From an uncultured Lachnospiraceae bacterium (lineage in GTDB: Bacteria; Bacillota; Clostridia; Lachnospirales; Lachnospiraceae), in contig CAJUDH010000005.1 of assembly GCA_910584845.1 (NCBI GenBank), positions 62,001 to 126,000 of the forward strand: a stretch of 64,000 bases of DNA, written 5' to 3'. The notes under the pieces were generated by a model that was not told where the DNA came from, ran no database searches, and saw only the letters and a program-made list of their open reading frames with translations. This document shows, one piece after another, positions 1 to 9,420 of the stretch. Within the stretch, counting starts at the first letter, position 1; each line of letters starts with the position of its first letter. A program made the position numbers and the translations under genes.

Positions 1-9
1 TCCGGCCCG

Positions 10-2262
10 TCATTTAGCATCCGGATGGCCTCCCAACTGTTGCCTTAATTTTGTAGAGCTTACTTTCTTTGTATATTGGAAAAATACCATATCTACACCG
101 CTTTTTTCCAAAAAGGCTTTATCTGCCATCCACCCTTCGTCGTTCCCATGGTCGTCACCAGAAAACATACAGTCAAAATGGAACTTCTTATATGCATCCT
201 GGATGGTCCCATAACCCGGGGGCAATTCCTCCACCTGATCCACATACCGGCAGGACCGAAGCATTTCCATCCGGTCTTCACAGGGGATCACCGGGTATTT
301 TTTCTTCTGCCCGTATGCCCCCTCATCCGAAACCACGCCCACGATCAGATAGCTGCATTGCTCCTTGGCCTTTCGCAGAAGGTTTACATGGCCTACATGA
401 AACATGTCAAAAACCCCGGCCACATAGCCCACCTGATATTTTTTAGGCGGCAGGGCCTCCCCTCCTGCTCCCTTAACAGCTATGGCCTGCCTGCGCAAAT
501 AGGATTTTCCGGGGTCAAAGATACTGTAATGTTTTATCCCCATTTCCTCCAGCTGCTTTATAACGGAAAGGAAATTTTTAATGCAGACGATTACCTTATA
601 TTCCCCCTCCTTCAACCCCTTTAAAAGGTCCGGGGATTGAATCGCAACGTCGCCCAATTTCTCCCCCCAACGGCTTTCTTTATTGTCGACAACGGCATCA
701 ATCGGATATTCATTCCCATACATGCCCAAAAACCTCTGGGCAAAAATCCCAGATCCAAACAAGATCAGCTTCCGCCCTTCCACCCCCTTAAACACATCTA
801 CAAAAAGGCGTTGGTAGTCCATCTCCGAGTAATTCATACGGTGGCGGTTGGCATGGAGGATGTCCGGGTTTTTTCTACAGCTTTCATGGTAGATACGCAG
901 TTCCTTCTGTTTGAGCAATTTCCTTAAAAATTCCCATTCCATGGCCTGCCAGCGCTGCCGCCCCTCTGCCATGCCATAGCGGCCATAAAGCTGTTCCATA
1001 GGCAAAAGCTTATGCATCTGGGCGTCCCCGGCATATAAGGTGGAAATCATCCGCTGGATTAAAAGGTTTGCCGGGCAATTGCCTTCACAAAATTCCTGGT
1101 CAAAAAATACAAATTCACCGTCCACATAAAAACTGTTTAACGGGACCAGGTCCAGGTATCCCTTTTTCAGGATAGCCCCTTCACCGTCCCCCCGGTCGGG
1201 TATTGCCACCTCTGAAGACTGCAGCAGCAAATCCCGGAAATGGTCTAACCGTTCAAAAAAAGCCTTTCGGTCTGTTTGCAGCAGCCTTTTTAAAAAAAGC
1301 TGGCCTGTCTCGCCACGGATATAGGGCATCCGGCAAGCCCCGTCCACCATCTGGGCATCCACCACTGCCAGGCCGTGGGCTTTCAGGTCTTCCCCATGGG
1401 CCACAATCCCCTCCAGCTGCTTTTGCCCTTCCGGATACGCCGCCCTCTTTTCCACAGTCCCCGGCTTATGGATTATGGTAAGGAGCGCCTTTTCCCTCCC
1501 CCTTTCCATGGACGCCGTCACGTGGCTGACATCCGCCCCTTTCCCCACAGGGGCACATTCAACCAGATAAGCGTTTGCCATCGGATGGAACATGCCGTTT
1601 TCCATCAGGGCCTGGTACAAAGGCTCTTCGTCTAAAAACACCGTATCCGGATAACCGTAAGTGGAAAATACCCGGTTTGACAAATCTTCATTGGGCAGGC
1701 TGTCTTGGGCGTAAATGAACGAAGGGTTGCCAAGATCCGTCAACACGGCAAAAAACCGCACGTTTTCTTCTTTCCAGCCCGCCCGAAAAAGCATCTGCCT
1801 GATCTGTTCCCGGTCATACATCCGCCCCTGGAACGTGTCCTCTTCTTTCACATAGGCCCTGCGGTAATCCTCAACCCCGTCAAAATTCCGGCCGGTATAA
1901 GGGTCCCTGTCCCCGCAAAAATACCGCAGGCCCAGGCGGTTGTTCATACCTGCCAGAAAAACCCCTTCCTGTTTCAGGGCCTTCTTGACAACGGCGAAAA
2001 TATCCGCCGGGTCCGGATCCCTCTCCATTTGCCCCACACATACCGCATAATCAAAATATCCCTGGGGCTGTGCCTGCCAGCCCTCCCCTTTTAATTCCCG
2101 AATGCTTACATAGGACAGCCGTGCCCCACATTCCTCCAGGGCTTCCCCATAGGGGTCCTTTTCCCCGATATAGAGGATCCTGGCATCTGGCTTAAACGGA
2201 TACCAATTCAATAGTGCCTTGGGGATTTCCCGTATCAAACCCTTTGCGCCTTGTTTTTTCAT
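10..2262 (-). CDS. Four-module protein: methyltransferase-like, kinase-like, Rossmann-like, cytidylyltransferase
   Basis: 750 aa, the last gene of the left operon seen here. Residues 1-235 match a class I methyltransferase family of glycan loci, but motif I (ILYIGEKDPYG, 29-39) lacks the usual GxGxG, so methyl transfer is doubtful. Residues about 240-480 look like the kinase-type partner domain of that family: Lys266 in IIHKPG, a catalytic-loop-like LDLVPLN (370-376) and FFDQE (386-390) in the DFG position. Residues 497-585 are the locus-wide Rossmann-like module (LFGSG, VVDNK). Residues 608-745 are a TagD-type cytidylyltransferase with HVGH at 622-625 and a late SSTKLR motif. Inferred role: phosphorylating a small alcohol and activating it as a CDP derivative for a LicD or TagB-like transferase. 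The start is ATG after AAGGG; the gap to the upstream gene is 33 nt. The domain calls are moderately firm, the substrate is unknown. Confidence 0.72.
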   Translation of the reverse strand: MKKQGAKGLIREIPKALLNWYPFKPDARILYIGEKDPYGEALEECGARLSYVSIRELKGEGWQAQPQGYFDYAVCVGQMERDPDPADIFAVVKKALKQEGVFLAGMNNRLGLRYFCGDRDPYTGRNFDGVEDYRRAYVKEEDTFQGRMYDREQIRQMLFRAGWKEENVRFFAVLTDLGNPSFIYAQDSLPNEDLSNRVFSTYGYPDTVFLDEEPLYQALMENGMFHPMANAYLVECAPVGKGADVSHVTASMERGREKALLTIIHKPGTVEKRAAYPEGQKQLEGIVAHGEDLKAHGLAVVDAQMVDGACRMPYIRGETGQLFLKRLLQTDRKAFFERLDHFRDLLLQSSEVAIPDRGDGEGAILKKGYLDLVPLNSFYVDGEFVFFDQEFCEGNCPANLLIQRMISTLYAGDAQMHKLLPMEQLYGRYGMAEGRQRWQAMEWEFLRKLLKQKELRIYHESCRKNPDILHANRHRMNYSEMDYQRLFVDVFKGVEGRKLILFGSGIFAQRFLGMYGNEYPIDAVVDNKESRWGEKLGDVAIQSPDLLKGLKEGEYKVIVCIKNFLSVIKQLEEMGIKHYSIFDPGKSYLRRQAIAVKGAGGEALPPKKYQVGYVAGVFDMFHVGHVNLLRKAKEQCSYLIVGVVSDEGAYGQKKKYPVIPCEDRMEMLRSCRYVDQVEELPPGYGTIQDAYKKFHFDCMFSGDDHGNDEGWMADKAFLEKSGVDMVFFQYTKKVSSTKLRQQLGGHPDAK

Positions 2263-2295
2263 CTGCCCTTACACCTTTTCTTTGTTGATTGCCTT

Positions 2296-4305
2296 TTATA
2301 CAACCGCATACAATACGGTTTCCCCGTCACTGTTGCTGTAATGGCGGAGGTACAGCTTATATTCCGGTACCAGGTTTTTTATAAACAGCGGGATTTTTGT
2401 TATATCTTCTTTCTTATGGTAGACGCTGATTGCCAATCTTGGTTTATATTTTTTAATGGTTTCCCGGCTGCCTTTCAATGCCTCCAGTTCCGCCCCCTCA
2501 ATATCCATCTTAATAAATGTAATTTTGCCTAAGGCAAGGTTATCCAAAGAAACCACACGGATAAAGTTATTTGTCTCCCGCTGGGTAATCCGGCTCGCCC
2601 CGTTCCCCATTTCTTCAAAATACAGCTTTGCGTCTTCACTCCATAAACCAGCATGATACAACTGCAGATTCCCGTCCGGAATGCCCTTCCCTATATCCCG
2701 GCACCTTTGGTAAGATATGTTATCTGGTTCAAAAGCAAATATTTTGAAATTGTTTACATGGCTCCTGGCGCATTCTTCAATAAACCGGAAGCTGGTCCCT
2801 AAATTTAAGACCCCTGCATCCACAAACACTTCATTTTCCTGCAGCTTAATAATATCTGGGTCAAAATACTGGTCCTGTTCCAGCATTACGGGGCAATAAT
2901 CTTTATAACATAAGACCGAACTGTCTTTTGCCCCCAGGCTTTTCAGCTGTCCAAGGATCGCGTCTACAAAAACCTGTTCATACGGGGTAACCACAACGCA
3001 GTCTGTATCATGAATGTCCAAGCTGTTTGGAGCTTTTACTTCCACTCCATCTACATGGGTCCCCCATTTGCTGCTGTCATTGTCCACAAAGCATACCGCC
3101 TCGATCTTGTTGCCCTGTAAAAGGTTTAATACCATCCGCCCGTTCATCCCGCTTCCGAAAAGGGCGATCTTCTTCCTCTTTTCCAAAATCTTTAGCATCT
3201 CTTTTTCGATTCCTGGATAATAGGGTTTCCCTTTCAGTTCCGGCAGGTACTTGTCCGTGATTTCCCGGATTGGGCCAAACTCCCCCGTTTCATTATATTC
3301 CAGCCTTTTTCGGTAAATAAACCGGGATTCTTCATCCTCCAGAAACGGTAGGATTTTGTCCGTAGCCTTCCTCTTTGCCGGGCGTAAAACGGCGCAGGTT
3401 GCCCCTGCTTCCTCGAATTCCTTTTGTATTTCTAACGATGTGGCATAGGATGCCGTAATCAGGCAGTTGTACCCTTCTTTCTTGCCTTTAAAGTTTTCAA
3501 ACGATAAGACTTCCTTACCCCGGTGCATTTTACCAGCCTTTGATGGGTCATTATCAATAAAAAACGAAACATTTCCACTCCCTAATATCTCCAGGGCCAT
3601 ATCCCCAATCCAGCCGGCGCCAAACAGTACAAGGGGATTGTCGTTCGGGAATGTCCCACATGCCTGTTTTATGGCGTCTTCCCACACCTGATATAACTCC
3701 CTGTCGTCAAAAGGGACCCTCACCTCCTGTATAAACGGTTCCCCCAGGCTGCCGCTTTCTGCCGGCCCTTTCTGCGCTACCAGGCATCCGTCGTTCCATT
3801 CGCTTACCCAGGTCCATATATCTTCCACCTCTGGCACCCCTCCTACGGATACGTGGTGTACTTTTAAACCGGCCCATGCTGCAAGGGCCGATAAACCATC
3901 GGAATGGTAGCGGTAGCAATCGTTGGGCGCTTTATGTTCTGCCCCAGAATTGGGCGCAATTAGGATACAAAATCCAGAAGGCTTTAGTACCCGTTCTATT
4001 TCTTTGGCCGTAAGCCACGGATATTCCACATGCTCCAGCACTTGACCTGAGATCACCAAATCAAAAGACCCCTCTGCAATCTCCTTCCAGGAATATATAT
4101 CCTGGGGCACTATATCTACATTGGGGCCCTCTGCCACATCCATACCCACATATTGGTAGCGGGGCCCTTTAAATATTTCTTTATATGTGCCGTTAACATC
4201 ATAACTTCCAATATCCAGTATTTTGATGGTTTCTTTTCCTTTGCTGAAAAACCTTTCATAATACCTTACCAGATATTCCATTTTTAAATAAGACGACCGA
4301 TGCAT
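2296..4305 (-). CDS. Double methyltransferase: class I MTase, two Rossmann-like modules, FkbM-type MTase
   Basis: 669 aa. Residues 1-165 are a class I SAM methyltransferase (ILDIGSYDVNGTY near 29; VLEHVEYPWLTAKEIERVL as the post-motif region). Two copies of the Rossmann-like module follow, near 233-310 (VLFGAGWIGD, FFIDNDPSKAG) and 385-465 (ALFGSGMNGR, FVDNDSSKWG). From about 485 to 660 is an FkbM-family methyltransferase (VFVDAGVLNLGTS, AFEPD, IKMDIEGAELEALKG), which in known members O-methylates sugars or polyketides. Two methyltransferases and two copies of the module in one chain suggest two methylation events on related substrates, perhaps one glycan. The start is ATG preceded by AGAGGGGGC at 7 nt. 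No transmembrane segment is seen, so it is cytoplasmic. Acceptors cannot be told from sequence. Confidence 0.8.
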   Translation of the reverse strand: MHRSSYLKMEYLVRYYERFFSKGKETIKILDIGSYDVNGTYKEIFKGPRYQYVGMDVAEGPNVDIVPQDIYSWKEIAEGSFDLVISGQVLEHVEYPWLTAKEIERVLKPSGFCILIAPNSGAEHKAPNDCYRYHSDGLSALAAWAGLKVHHVSVGGVPEVEDIWTWVSEWNDGCLVAQKGPAESGSLGEPFIQEVRVPFDDRELYQVWEDAIKQACGTFPNDNPLVLFGAGWIGDMALEILGSGNVSFFIDNDPSKAGKMHRGKEVLSFENFKGKKEGYNCLITASYATSLEIQKEFEEAGATCAVLRPAKRKATDKILPFLEDEESRFIYRKRLEYNETGEFGPIREITDKYLPELKGKPYYPGIEKEMLKILEKRKKIALFGSGMNGRMVLNLLQGNKIEAVCFVDNDSSKWGTHVDGVEVKAPNSLDIHDTDCVVVTPYEQVFVDAILGQLKSLGAKDSSVLCYKDYCPVMLEQDQYFDPDIIKLQENEVFVDAGVLNLGTSFRFIEECARSHVNNFKIFAFEPDNISYQRCRDIGKGIPDGNLQLYHAGLWSEDAKLYFEEMGNGASRITQRETNNFIRVVSLDNLALGKITFIKMDIEGAELEALKGSRETIKKYKPRLAISVYHKKEDITKIPLFIKNLVPEYKLYLRHYSNSDGETVLYAVV

Positions 4306-4345
4306 GTTTATGCCCCCTCTCTCCCACCGCTTTACTGGCTGTACG

Positions 4346-5701
4346 TTACAGGACCCCTTCTGGCAAATGCTTTACGATCCTGCCTGGTTCCATCCCCAGT
4401 GCAGCCAGTTGGCTATATACCTCTTCTTTTCCGTTTTTCATGGATAGTACTACCGCCTTGTTTTCCTCTTTTGCTATGTGGGCCAATTCAGCCGGAGAAA
4501 GAATGGGGTAACCATACTTTTTCCTGCCAAAAAACGCTGTATTATTGTCACAAAATCCGTAGACTTGGATATGGTTGCAATTGCAAAAATGCATCAGGCC
4601 TTCCCCCCGGACCCCACATCCGAATATCACCACCGGCCTGCCCCCCGTCAGGTCAAGCAAATTTTGTGCACGCCCTCTTTTTTCCCTTTCTTTTTCCATG
4701 GCAAATTGGGCAAAAAGCCTCTGTGACGCCAACAGAAGCATCAACCGGCCCCACTGCCCTTTTTCATACATGCTTTCGTCTAAAAGCCCTTCCTCGATGG
4801 CCATCGACACTTGCCCCCGAAACCAGCCATATGGGATGCCAAGCCTCTTGTCTTTCCAGTCTCCACCTAAACGCACCAAGACCTGTTCATATTTTGTGAT
4901 AAAAGAAATGCTCATGGTTAAATAGTAATATTTCCGGTGCACCCCTTTTAACATGTGGTTTAATTGCAGTTCCTGGTCCATCCAAAGGAACTCTTCCTTG
5001 TAATATTGCAGCCCCATTAACGAGGCAGACGAGGCATCCCCCCGGTTCTGCCGATACCGGTAAAAGCTCTGGTCAAGGTATTTTGCCTTCTTCGCATATG
5101 TTTTGGCCTGCTGTAAAAAGCCCATATCCTGGAATGCCGCCCCTGCCGATTCATGGAGCCTTATATGGTTCGTGTTTAGAAAGTTTCTGTCATAAATGCC
5201 TTTCCAAAGGGCATAATCGCAAGCCCTTAAGGTGGCAAGCTGGCTGGGGCCCAGCAGTTGGCCGTACCAGCCCGCATTCCCTGCATGGAATAATTTCTGC
5301 CTGATATAATAATATTCCCCGCTTTGAAGTTGATAAAATAGGTCAAAATCGGCCGCCACGTAATCCAGGCCGTCGGCCGCCCCATGCTCATACAGGCACC
5401 GGTACATGTCCGGCTCGACCCAATCGTCGGTTTCCAAAATCGCCACATATGCGCCACAAGCATAATCCAACCCCATGTTTACTTGTTTTCCATAGCTTTT
5501 TACATTGCTGTGCAAAACCACGATTCTGGAATCCTTTTTTGCATAGTCATCCAGGATTTCTCTTGTGCCGTCGGTTGACCCTGCGTCAACACAGATAACC
5601 TCTAATTCATCCAGGGACTGGTTTAGCACACTGGCCAGGCATTCTTCGATATAATCCGCCACATTCAATGAGGGTAAAACCACAGATACTTTTGCATTCA
5701 T
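4346..5701 (-). CDS. GT2 glycosyltransferase with C-terminal Rossmann-like module
   Basis: About 451 aa. The N-terminal GT-A domain has the GT2 opening VSVVLPSLNVADYIEECL, the VDAGSTDGT nucleotide-binding motif and the acidic ILETDDW. The C-terminal 85 residues hold the module shared across this operon (VVIFGCGVRGEG, GFCDNNTAFFG, then AVVLSMKNGKEEV). I chose the ATG at 5701 because it forms an ATGA overlap with the stop of the upstream GT4 gene; an upstream in-frame GTG at 5710 is the alternative. It probably adds one sugar in the cytoplasm; donor and acceptor are unknown. Its closest relative in the window is the GT2-Rossmann protein at 9421-10740. Confidence 0.85.
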   Translation of the reverse strand: MNAKVSVVLPSLNVADYIEECLASVLNQSLDELEVICVDAGSTDGTREILDDYAKKDSRIVVLHSNVKSYGKQVNMGLDYACGAYVAILETDDWVEPDMYRCLYEHGAADGLDYVAADFDLFYQLQSGEYYYIRQKLFHAGNAGWYGQLLGPSQLATLRACDYALWKGIYDRNFLNTNHIRLHESAGAAFQDMGFLQQAKTYAKKAKYLDQSFYRYRQNRGDASSASLMGLQYYKEEFLWMDQELQLNHMLKGVHRKYYYLTMSISFITKYEQVLVRLGGDWKDKRLGIPYGWFRGQVSMAIEEGLLDESMYEKGQWGRLMLLLASQRLFAQFAMEKEREKRGRAQNLLDLTGGRPVVIFGCGVRGEGLMHFCNCNHIQVYGFCDNNTAFFGRKKYGYPILSPAELAHIAKEENKAVVLSMKNGKEEVYSQLAALGMEPGRIVKHLPEGVL

Positions 5702-7149
5702 TGCTGCCACACTTCCTTTAACAGGCCTAACCAGGCCCCGGCCTGGTCCAGGCCCTTCTGCCGGTTGTAGATGGCCCTATGGGCCCGCTCCCCCATTCGT
5801 TTCAGCATATCACGGTTATGGTATAAAGAACAGATCCGGTTTGCCATTGCCTCAATATCGCCTACAGCCACAATAAACCCGTTGTACCCATCTTCCACAT
5901 CATCCCTGGCGCCGGACACATCCGTAATGACCGGCACCGCCCCTGCCGCCATGGCTTCTGACTGGGTAATGCTGTGGCCTTCATATTCCGAACAGCTGGC
6001 CATAATGTCCTGCCTGCCCCAAAAGTCCGGTATCTCATCCCGCCCGATATAGCCGACCAGGCGGATATAGGTGCAAAGGCCCTCTTCTTCGGCCTTCTGG
6101 CGCAATTCCCCGCTGTAATCCCCTGCCCCTGCTATGTTGATCCGGAAATCTATGCCTGTTTTTATCAGGGTTTTTGCCAATGCCAGAAATAAGTCCACCC
6201 TTTTTTGGACCATGGTAACCCTGCCTGCATAGCCGATCTGCAAACAGGCATCCTCTCTTTTTCGGCCCTTATCCAGCGTTTTCTTACAAAAAACTTTCCA
6301 TTCCAGGCGCCTGGCCTGGCCCTGTTTGATACCTGACAGAAACAGCTTTTCTTGGATACGGGAGCTGATCGCCATGCATTTGTCAATATACCCCTTCCAA
6401 AGGCCATAACCATAGTAATAGGGCCAGTCGTCATTATGGACGACCGCTATGATCCTTATCCGGTCGGGATACTTGTGTTTTACCATACACGCCGACCAAA
6501 ATATATGTTGTGGGAAATTGCAGATAATGGTACAGGGAAGGTTTTCTGTAATCTCTTTCACACACATCCCTATTTTCTCTTTTTCCCTTTCGGCCCCACG
6601 ATACCGGAGCACATGGACCGGATAGGTTTGGTCGGGGACGGATGGCCCGGCAGCATCCGTTGCCAAGTATTTCCCCTCATACCCTGCCCCTGCCAATCTT
6701 TTCGCCAAGTCGTAGCTCCATGACTCCACACCGCCCAAAACCATACCGTTATAAAGGTCAAATAAGATTTTTTGGCTGCCGTCCCCCTTTGGGGCCCGGA
6801 TGCCCCCGCCGGCCCAAAACGTATCTCTGGCCTGATAAAACAAATGGTTTAAAATGTGAAAGTCACCGGCAACGATTTTGTTTTCAGCAACCCCCAATCC
6901 GGTTAGCTGCCGGACAACCTCAGTTTCTTTCCGGCAGGTAATAAAAATATAATCAAAATCAACCCCTTTTATCCCGGCCGGACCGCGGACCACAACGCCG
7001 CCGCAAACCGTCCCCCACAAGTCTTTATTATTATCCAGGATGCCGTCCGGCACAATCCCCATATCCTTAAACTGGATCAGCCAATGTTTCCCGATCTTGC
7101 CGGCTCCAAAAAAGAATATTTTTGGAGCCTTTTGCCATCCGTTACCCAT
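5698..7149 (-). CDS. GT4 glycosyltransferase with N-terminal Rossmann-like module
   Basis: 483 aa from the chosen ATG. The N-terminal 100 residues are the shared module (FFFGAGKIGKHW, ILDNNKDLWG). A GT-B fold retaining transferase follows: GGVESWSYDLAKRL near its start and the GT4 donor-site signature CSEYEGHSITQSEAMAAG with the E-x7-E spacing near the end. The module sits N-terminal here but C-terminal in the GT2 neighbours. The ATG at 7149 overlaps the upstream stop by 8 nt and has GAGGGGG upstream; a 23-codon in-frame extension to 7218 lies inside the upstream gene and is unlikely to be used. Downstream it overlaps the GT2 gene by ATGA, indicating translational coupling. Confidence 0.85.
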   Translation of the reverse strand: MGNGWQKAPKIFFFGAGKIGKHWLIQFKDMGIVPDGILDNNKDLWGTVCGGVVVRGPAGIKGVDFDYIFITCRKETEVVRQLTGLGVAENKIVAGDFHILNHLFYQARDTFWAGGGIRAPKGDGSQKILFDLYNGMVLGGVESWSYDLAKRLAGAGYEGKYLATDAAGPSVPDQTYPVHVLRYRGAEREKEKIGMCVKEITENLPCTIICNFPQHIFWSACMVKHKYPDRIRIIAVVHNDDWPYYYGYGLWKGYIDKCMAISSRIQEKLFLSGIKQGQARRLEWKVFCKKTLDKGRKREDACLQIGYAGRVTMVQKRVDLFLALAKTLIKTGIDFRINIAGAGDYSGELRQKAEEEGLCTYIRLVGYIGRDEIPDFWGRQDIMASCSEYEGHSITQSEAMAAGAVPVITDVSGARDDVEDGYNGFIVAVGDIEAMANRICSLYHNRDMLKRMGERAHRAIYNRQKGLDQAGAWLGLLKEVWQQ

Positions 7150-9400
7150 AATATATCTTTTCCCCCTCAATCCCCATTTTTCGGAGCCCTTCCCATATTT
7201 CCTGCCTCGCCTTGGCATTGTGAACGGCTATAATGACCCGTTCAAAAGAAAAACCGGTAATATCTTCAGGAGGCCTCACATCCATACCGGCCGCCTGCAA
7301 TTCCCTGTAATTGCTGTCCACCCATAAAAGGCCTTCACACCTGGCATATTTTTGTTTTGCCTGCCTGACAAAAGACTGCCCCACTTTTCCTGCCCCATAG
7401 ATAACCACCCGGCCCCTTAAAAGTTCCCAGGGGCAAAAAAAATCAATGCCCGGCCTTTGACGGGTGCATAAATAATGGCGGCAATCCACAAGCCATTTCC
7501 CGAACCTGCTATTTCGACAGCCCTGGCATTTTTCCTTGTACGCCTTCGCTTCATCGGATATATTCAGCACATAATCCAAAAAATCGCCATGGTAGACCTG
7601 GCGGGCATTTTCCCCATTATTCCAAAAGTAAATTTCCCTTAACTGCTTTTTGGAAACAGCCGGGGAAAATTCAACCATTGCGTTTTTCCTCCCGCCGGAA
7701 GAAAAAGGCATGTGGCAAAAATATTCTGCTATCCTTTTGGGCGGGTGCCCGGTTATTACTTCTGCATATTTTTTTGCAAGGCCGATTTTCGGCGCCGGTT
7801 CCAACTGGTTTTGAATGTATGCCTGTTCCATAAACTTTACATAATCCAGCACAGAACCGCGGTATTCTTCCATATGGTACGCTTTTATCTGGCCGCCCTC
7901 AAACCTTTCTAAAACCGGCACAATAGCGCCGCCCTCTTCCCGGTAGCCTTCTGCCTGGCCGTGGGGGGCACGGCATAAAAGTTCCAATAGGTACCGTTTC
8001 AAGTTGCCAGGATAAAACTGGATCCATTTGCACTGGCTATCTTCCTGAACATCATCCAGGCGGTAAAAGAAATTTTTTATATCCCCGGTATAGAAATGCC
8101 TCATTATGTTAGCAAGGCATAACTGCGTATATCCGGTTCCTGACAATTCCACAAATGCAAACCGCCCGTCGGAAACGTCTAACTCCTGCTGAAGGTACCG
8201 GATTACAAGGTTTCTGTTTTTCATCTGGCTTTCCACCAAATATTTCCGGAATTCCCCATTTTCCTGGAGCCATTTCCCCACAGTGTCTGCCTGGGCCCTG
8301 GAAATCCTTTGCCCCCCTTTTTCCTTTTCAAGCCCCTTAGGCAAAAATCCTTTTAATTCTTCCCAACTTAATTGAAATAGTTTTGCCATATCGTCATAGG
8401 AAAGGATTTCTTCCATGTTGGAATAATATAAAACCCTTCCCAAATCCTCTTTCGACCCATTGAAAGAAGGCAGCCTCCAAGCCGTCCTGGAACCATAGAT
8501 ATAAAAGGCCTTGATCGGATCTTTTTCGATCCGTATGATAAGATCCGCCATTTGCCACAAAATCCAGCCATCCCGGGAAACAAAATAAAGCCGGTCAATC
8601 CCCTGCCGGATGCTTTCTTTCAGAACCCATTTGACATAGGGATATAGGATCGGCCCTGCCAGGGAAGACCCCACCTCACCGGCTGCCCCGGCCTCCCCTA
8701 AGCTTCTTATAAAGCGGGAAGCCCCAATGGAAAGCTGGCTGTAAAGGCCTTCCCCCGGCTGTTCATATTCTTTGAACGGTTCGGGGGCCAGATGCACGGC
8801 CTTGATCCCCAGCTTCCCCGCCCCTTTCATATCCGCTTCCTCATTGTCGCCATAATGTACCCAGCGGGAATAATCTGCCTGTTCCTGTTTTTGGACCACT
8901 TGAAACAGCTTTCCGCTTCCTTTCGTTTTTCCATAGGCAGAAGAGACATAAATGGGAATATCCTTAAAAACCGGGTCTGCCAGGCACAACATACCGCGAA
9001 TGGTGGCTTCCTTAAGGTACATATCCGAAATCAATACCACCCGCTCCCCCTGGCCTTTTAACTTTTTCAGCAAGGCGATGTTTTTCTCCATGCCCAGCAC
9101 ATTCTTATATTCGGTCTCCACCTCAAGCTTTTTCAGTTCCTCTTGTTGTTCTTCCGATATACAAGAGGCCGTGGCTAACGTCTTATAAATATCATCGAAT
9201 GTGATTTCCTGCCTTCCCTTGATACCGGCATATTGTTGCGCCAATTTTTCTGCACCTGTACGCAATTCATAAAAATTTGCCGTGAGATATGGATCAAATC
9301 GGCCCCCTTTCTTCATGTTTTCTTGCATCAACAAAAAAATCCCCTCTGGGGTAGCCGTCCTTCGTGTTATTAAAGTGTCAAATATATCAAAAGAGTACAT
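7142..9400 (-). CDS. HAD-type phosphatase fused to a long uncharacterised region and Rossmann-like module
   Basis: About 752 aa from ATG 9400, which has AGGAG 8 nt upstream; a 10-codon extension is less likely. The HAD nucleophile motif is FDIFDTLITRR (Asp5 and Asp8) at the very N-terminus. A later VLISDMYL and HYGDNEEADMKGA fit HAD motifs II to IV, so the phosphatase core (about 1-215) looks intact. Residues about 220-640 belong to an uncharacterised region known to me from polysaccharide loci (LYFVSRDGWILWQMADL); I cannot assign a reaction. The C-terminal 95 residues are the Rossmann-like module (VVIYGAGKVGQSF). It might dephosphorylate a sugar phosphate or remove a phospho-substituent. It sits between two GT genes that carry the same module. 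Confidence 0.75.
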   Translation of the reverse strand: MYSFDIFDTLITRRTATPEGIFLLMQENMKKGGRFDPYLTANFYELRTGAEKLAQQYAGIKGRQEITFDDIYKTLATASCISEEQQEELKKLEVETEYKNVLGMEKNIALLKKLKGQGERVVLISDMYLKEATIRGMLCLADPVFKDIPIYVSSAYGKTKGSGKLFQVVQKQEQADYSRWVHYGDNEEADMKGAGKLGIKAVHLAPEPFKEYEQPGEGLYSQLSIGASRFIRSLGEAGAAGEVGSSLAGPILYPYVKWVLKESIRQGIDRLYFVSRDGWILWQMADLIIRIEKDPIKAFYIYGSRTAWRLPSFNGSKEDLGRVLYYSNMEEILSYDDMAKLFQLSWEELKGFLPKGLEKEKGGQRISRAQADTVGKWLQENGEFRKYLVESQMKNRNLVIRYLQQELDVSDGRFAFVELSGTGYTQLCLANIMRHFYTGDIKNFFYRLDDVQEDSQCKWIQFYPGNLKRYLLELLCRAPHGQAEGYREEGGAIVPVLERFEGGQIKAYHMEEYRGSVLDYVKFMEQAYIQNQLEPAPKIGLAKKYAEVITGHPPKRIAEYFCHMPFSSGGRKNAMVEFSPAVSKKQLREIYFWNNGENARQVYHGDFLDYVLNISDEAKAYKEKCQGCRNSRFGKWLVDCRHYLCTRQRPGIDFFCPWELLRGRVVIYGAGKVGQSFVRQAKQKYARCEGLLWVDSNYRELQAAGMDVRPPEDITGFSFERVIIAVHNAKARQEIWEGLRKMGIEGEKIYYG

Positions 9401-9420
9401 GGTTCCACTCCTGCCCTGCC

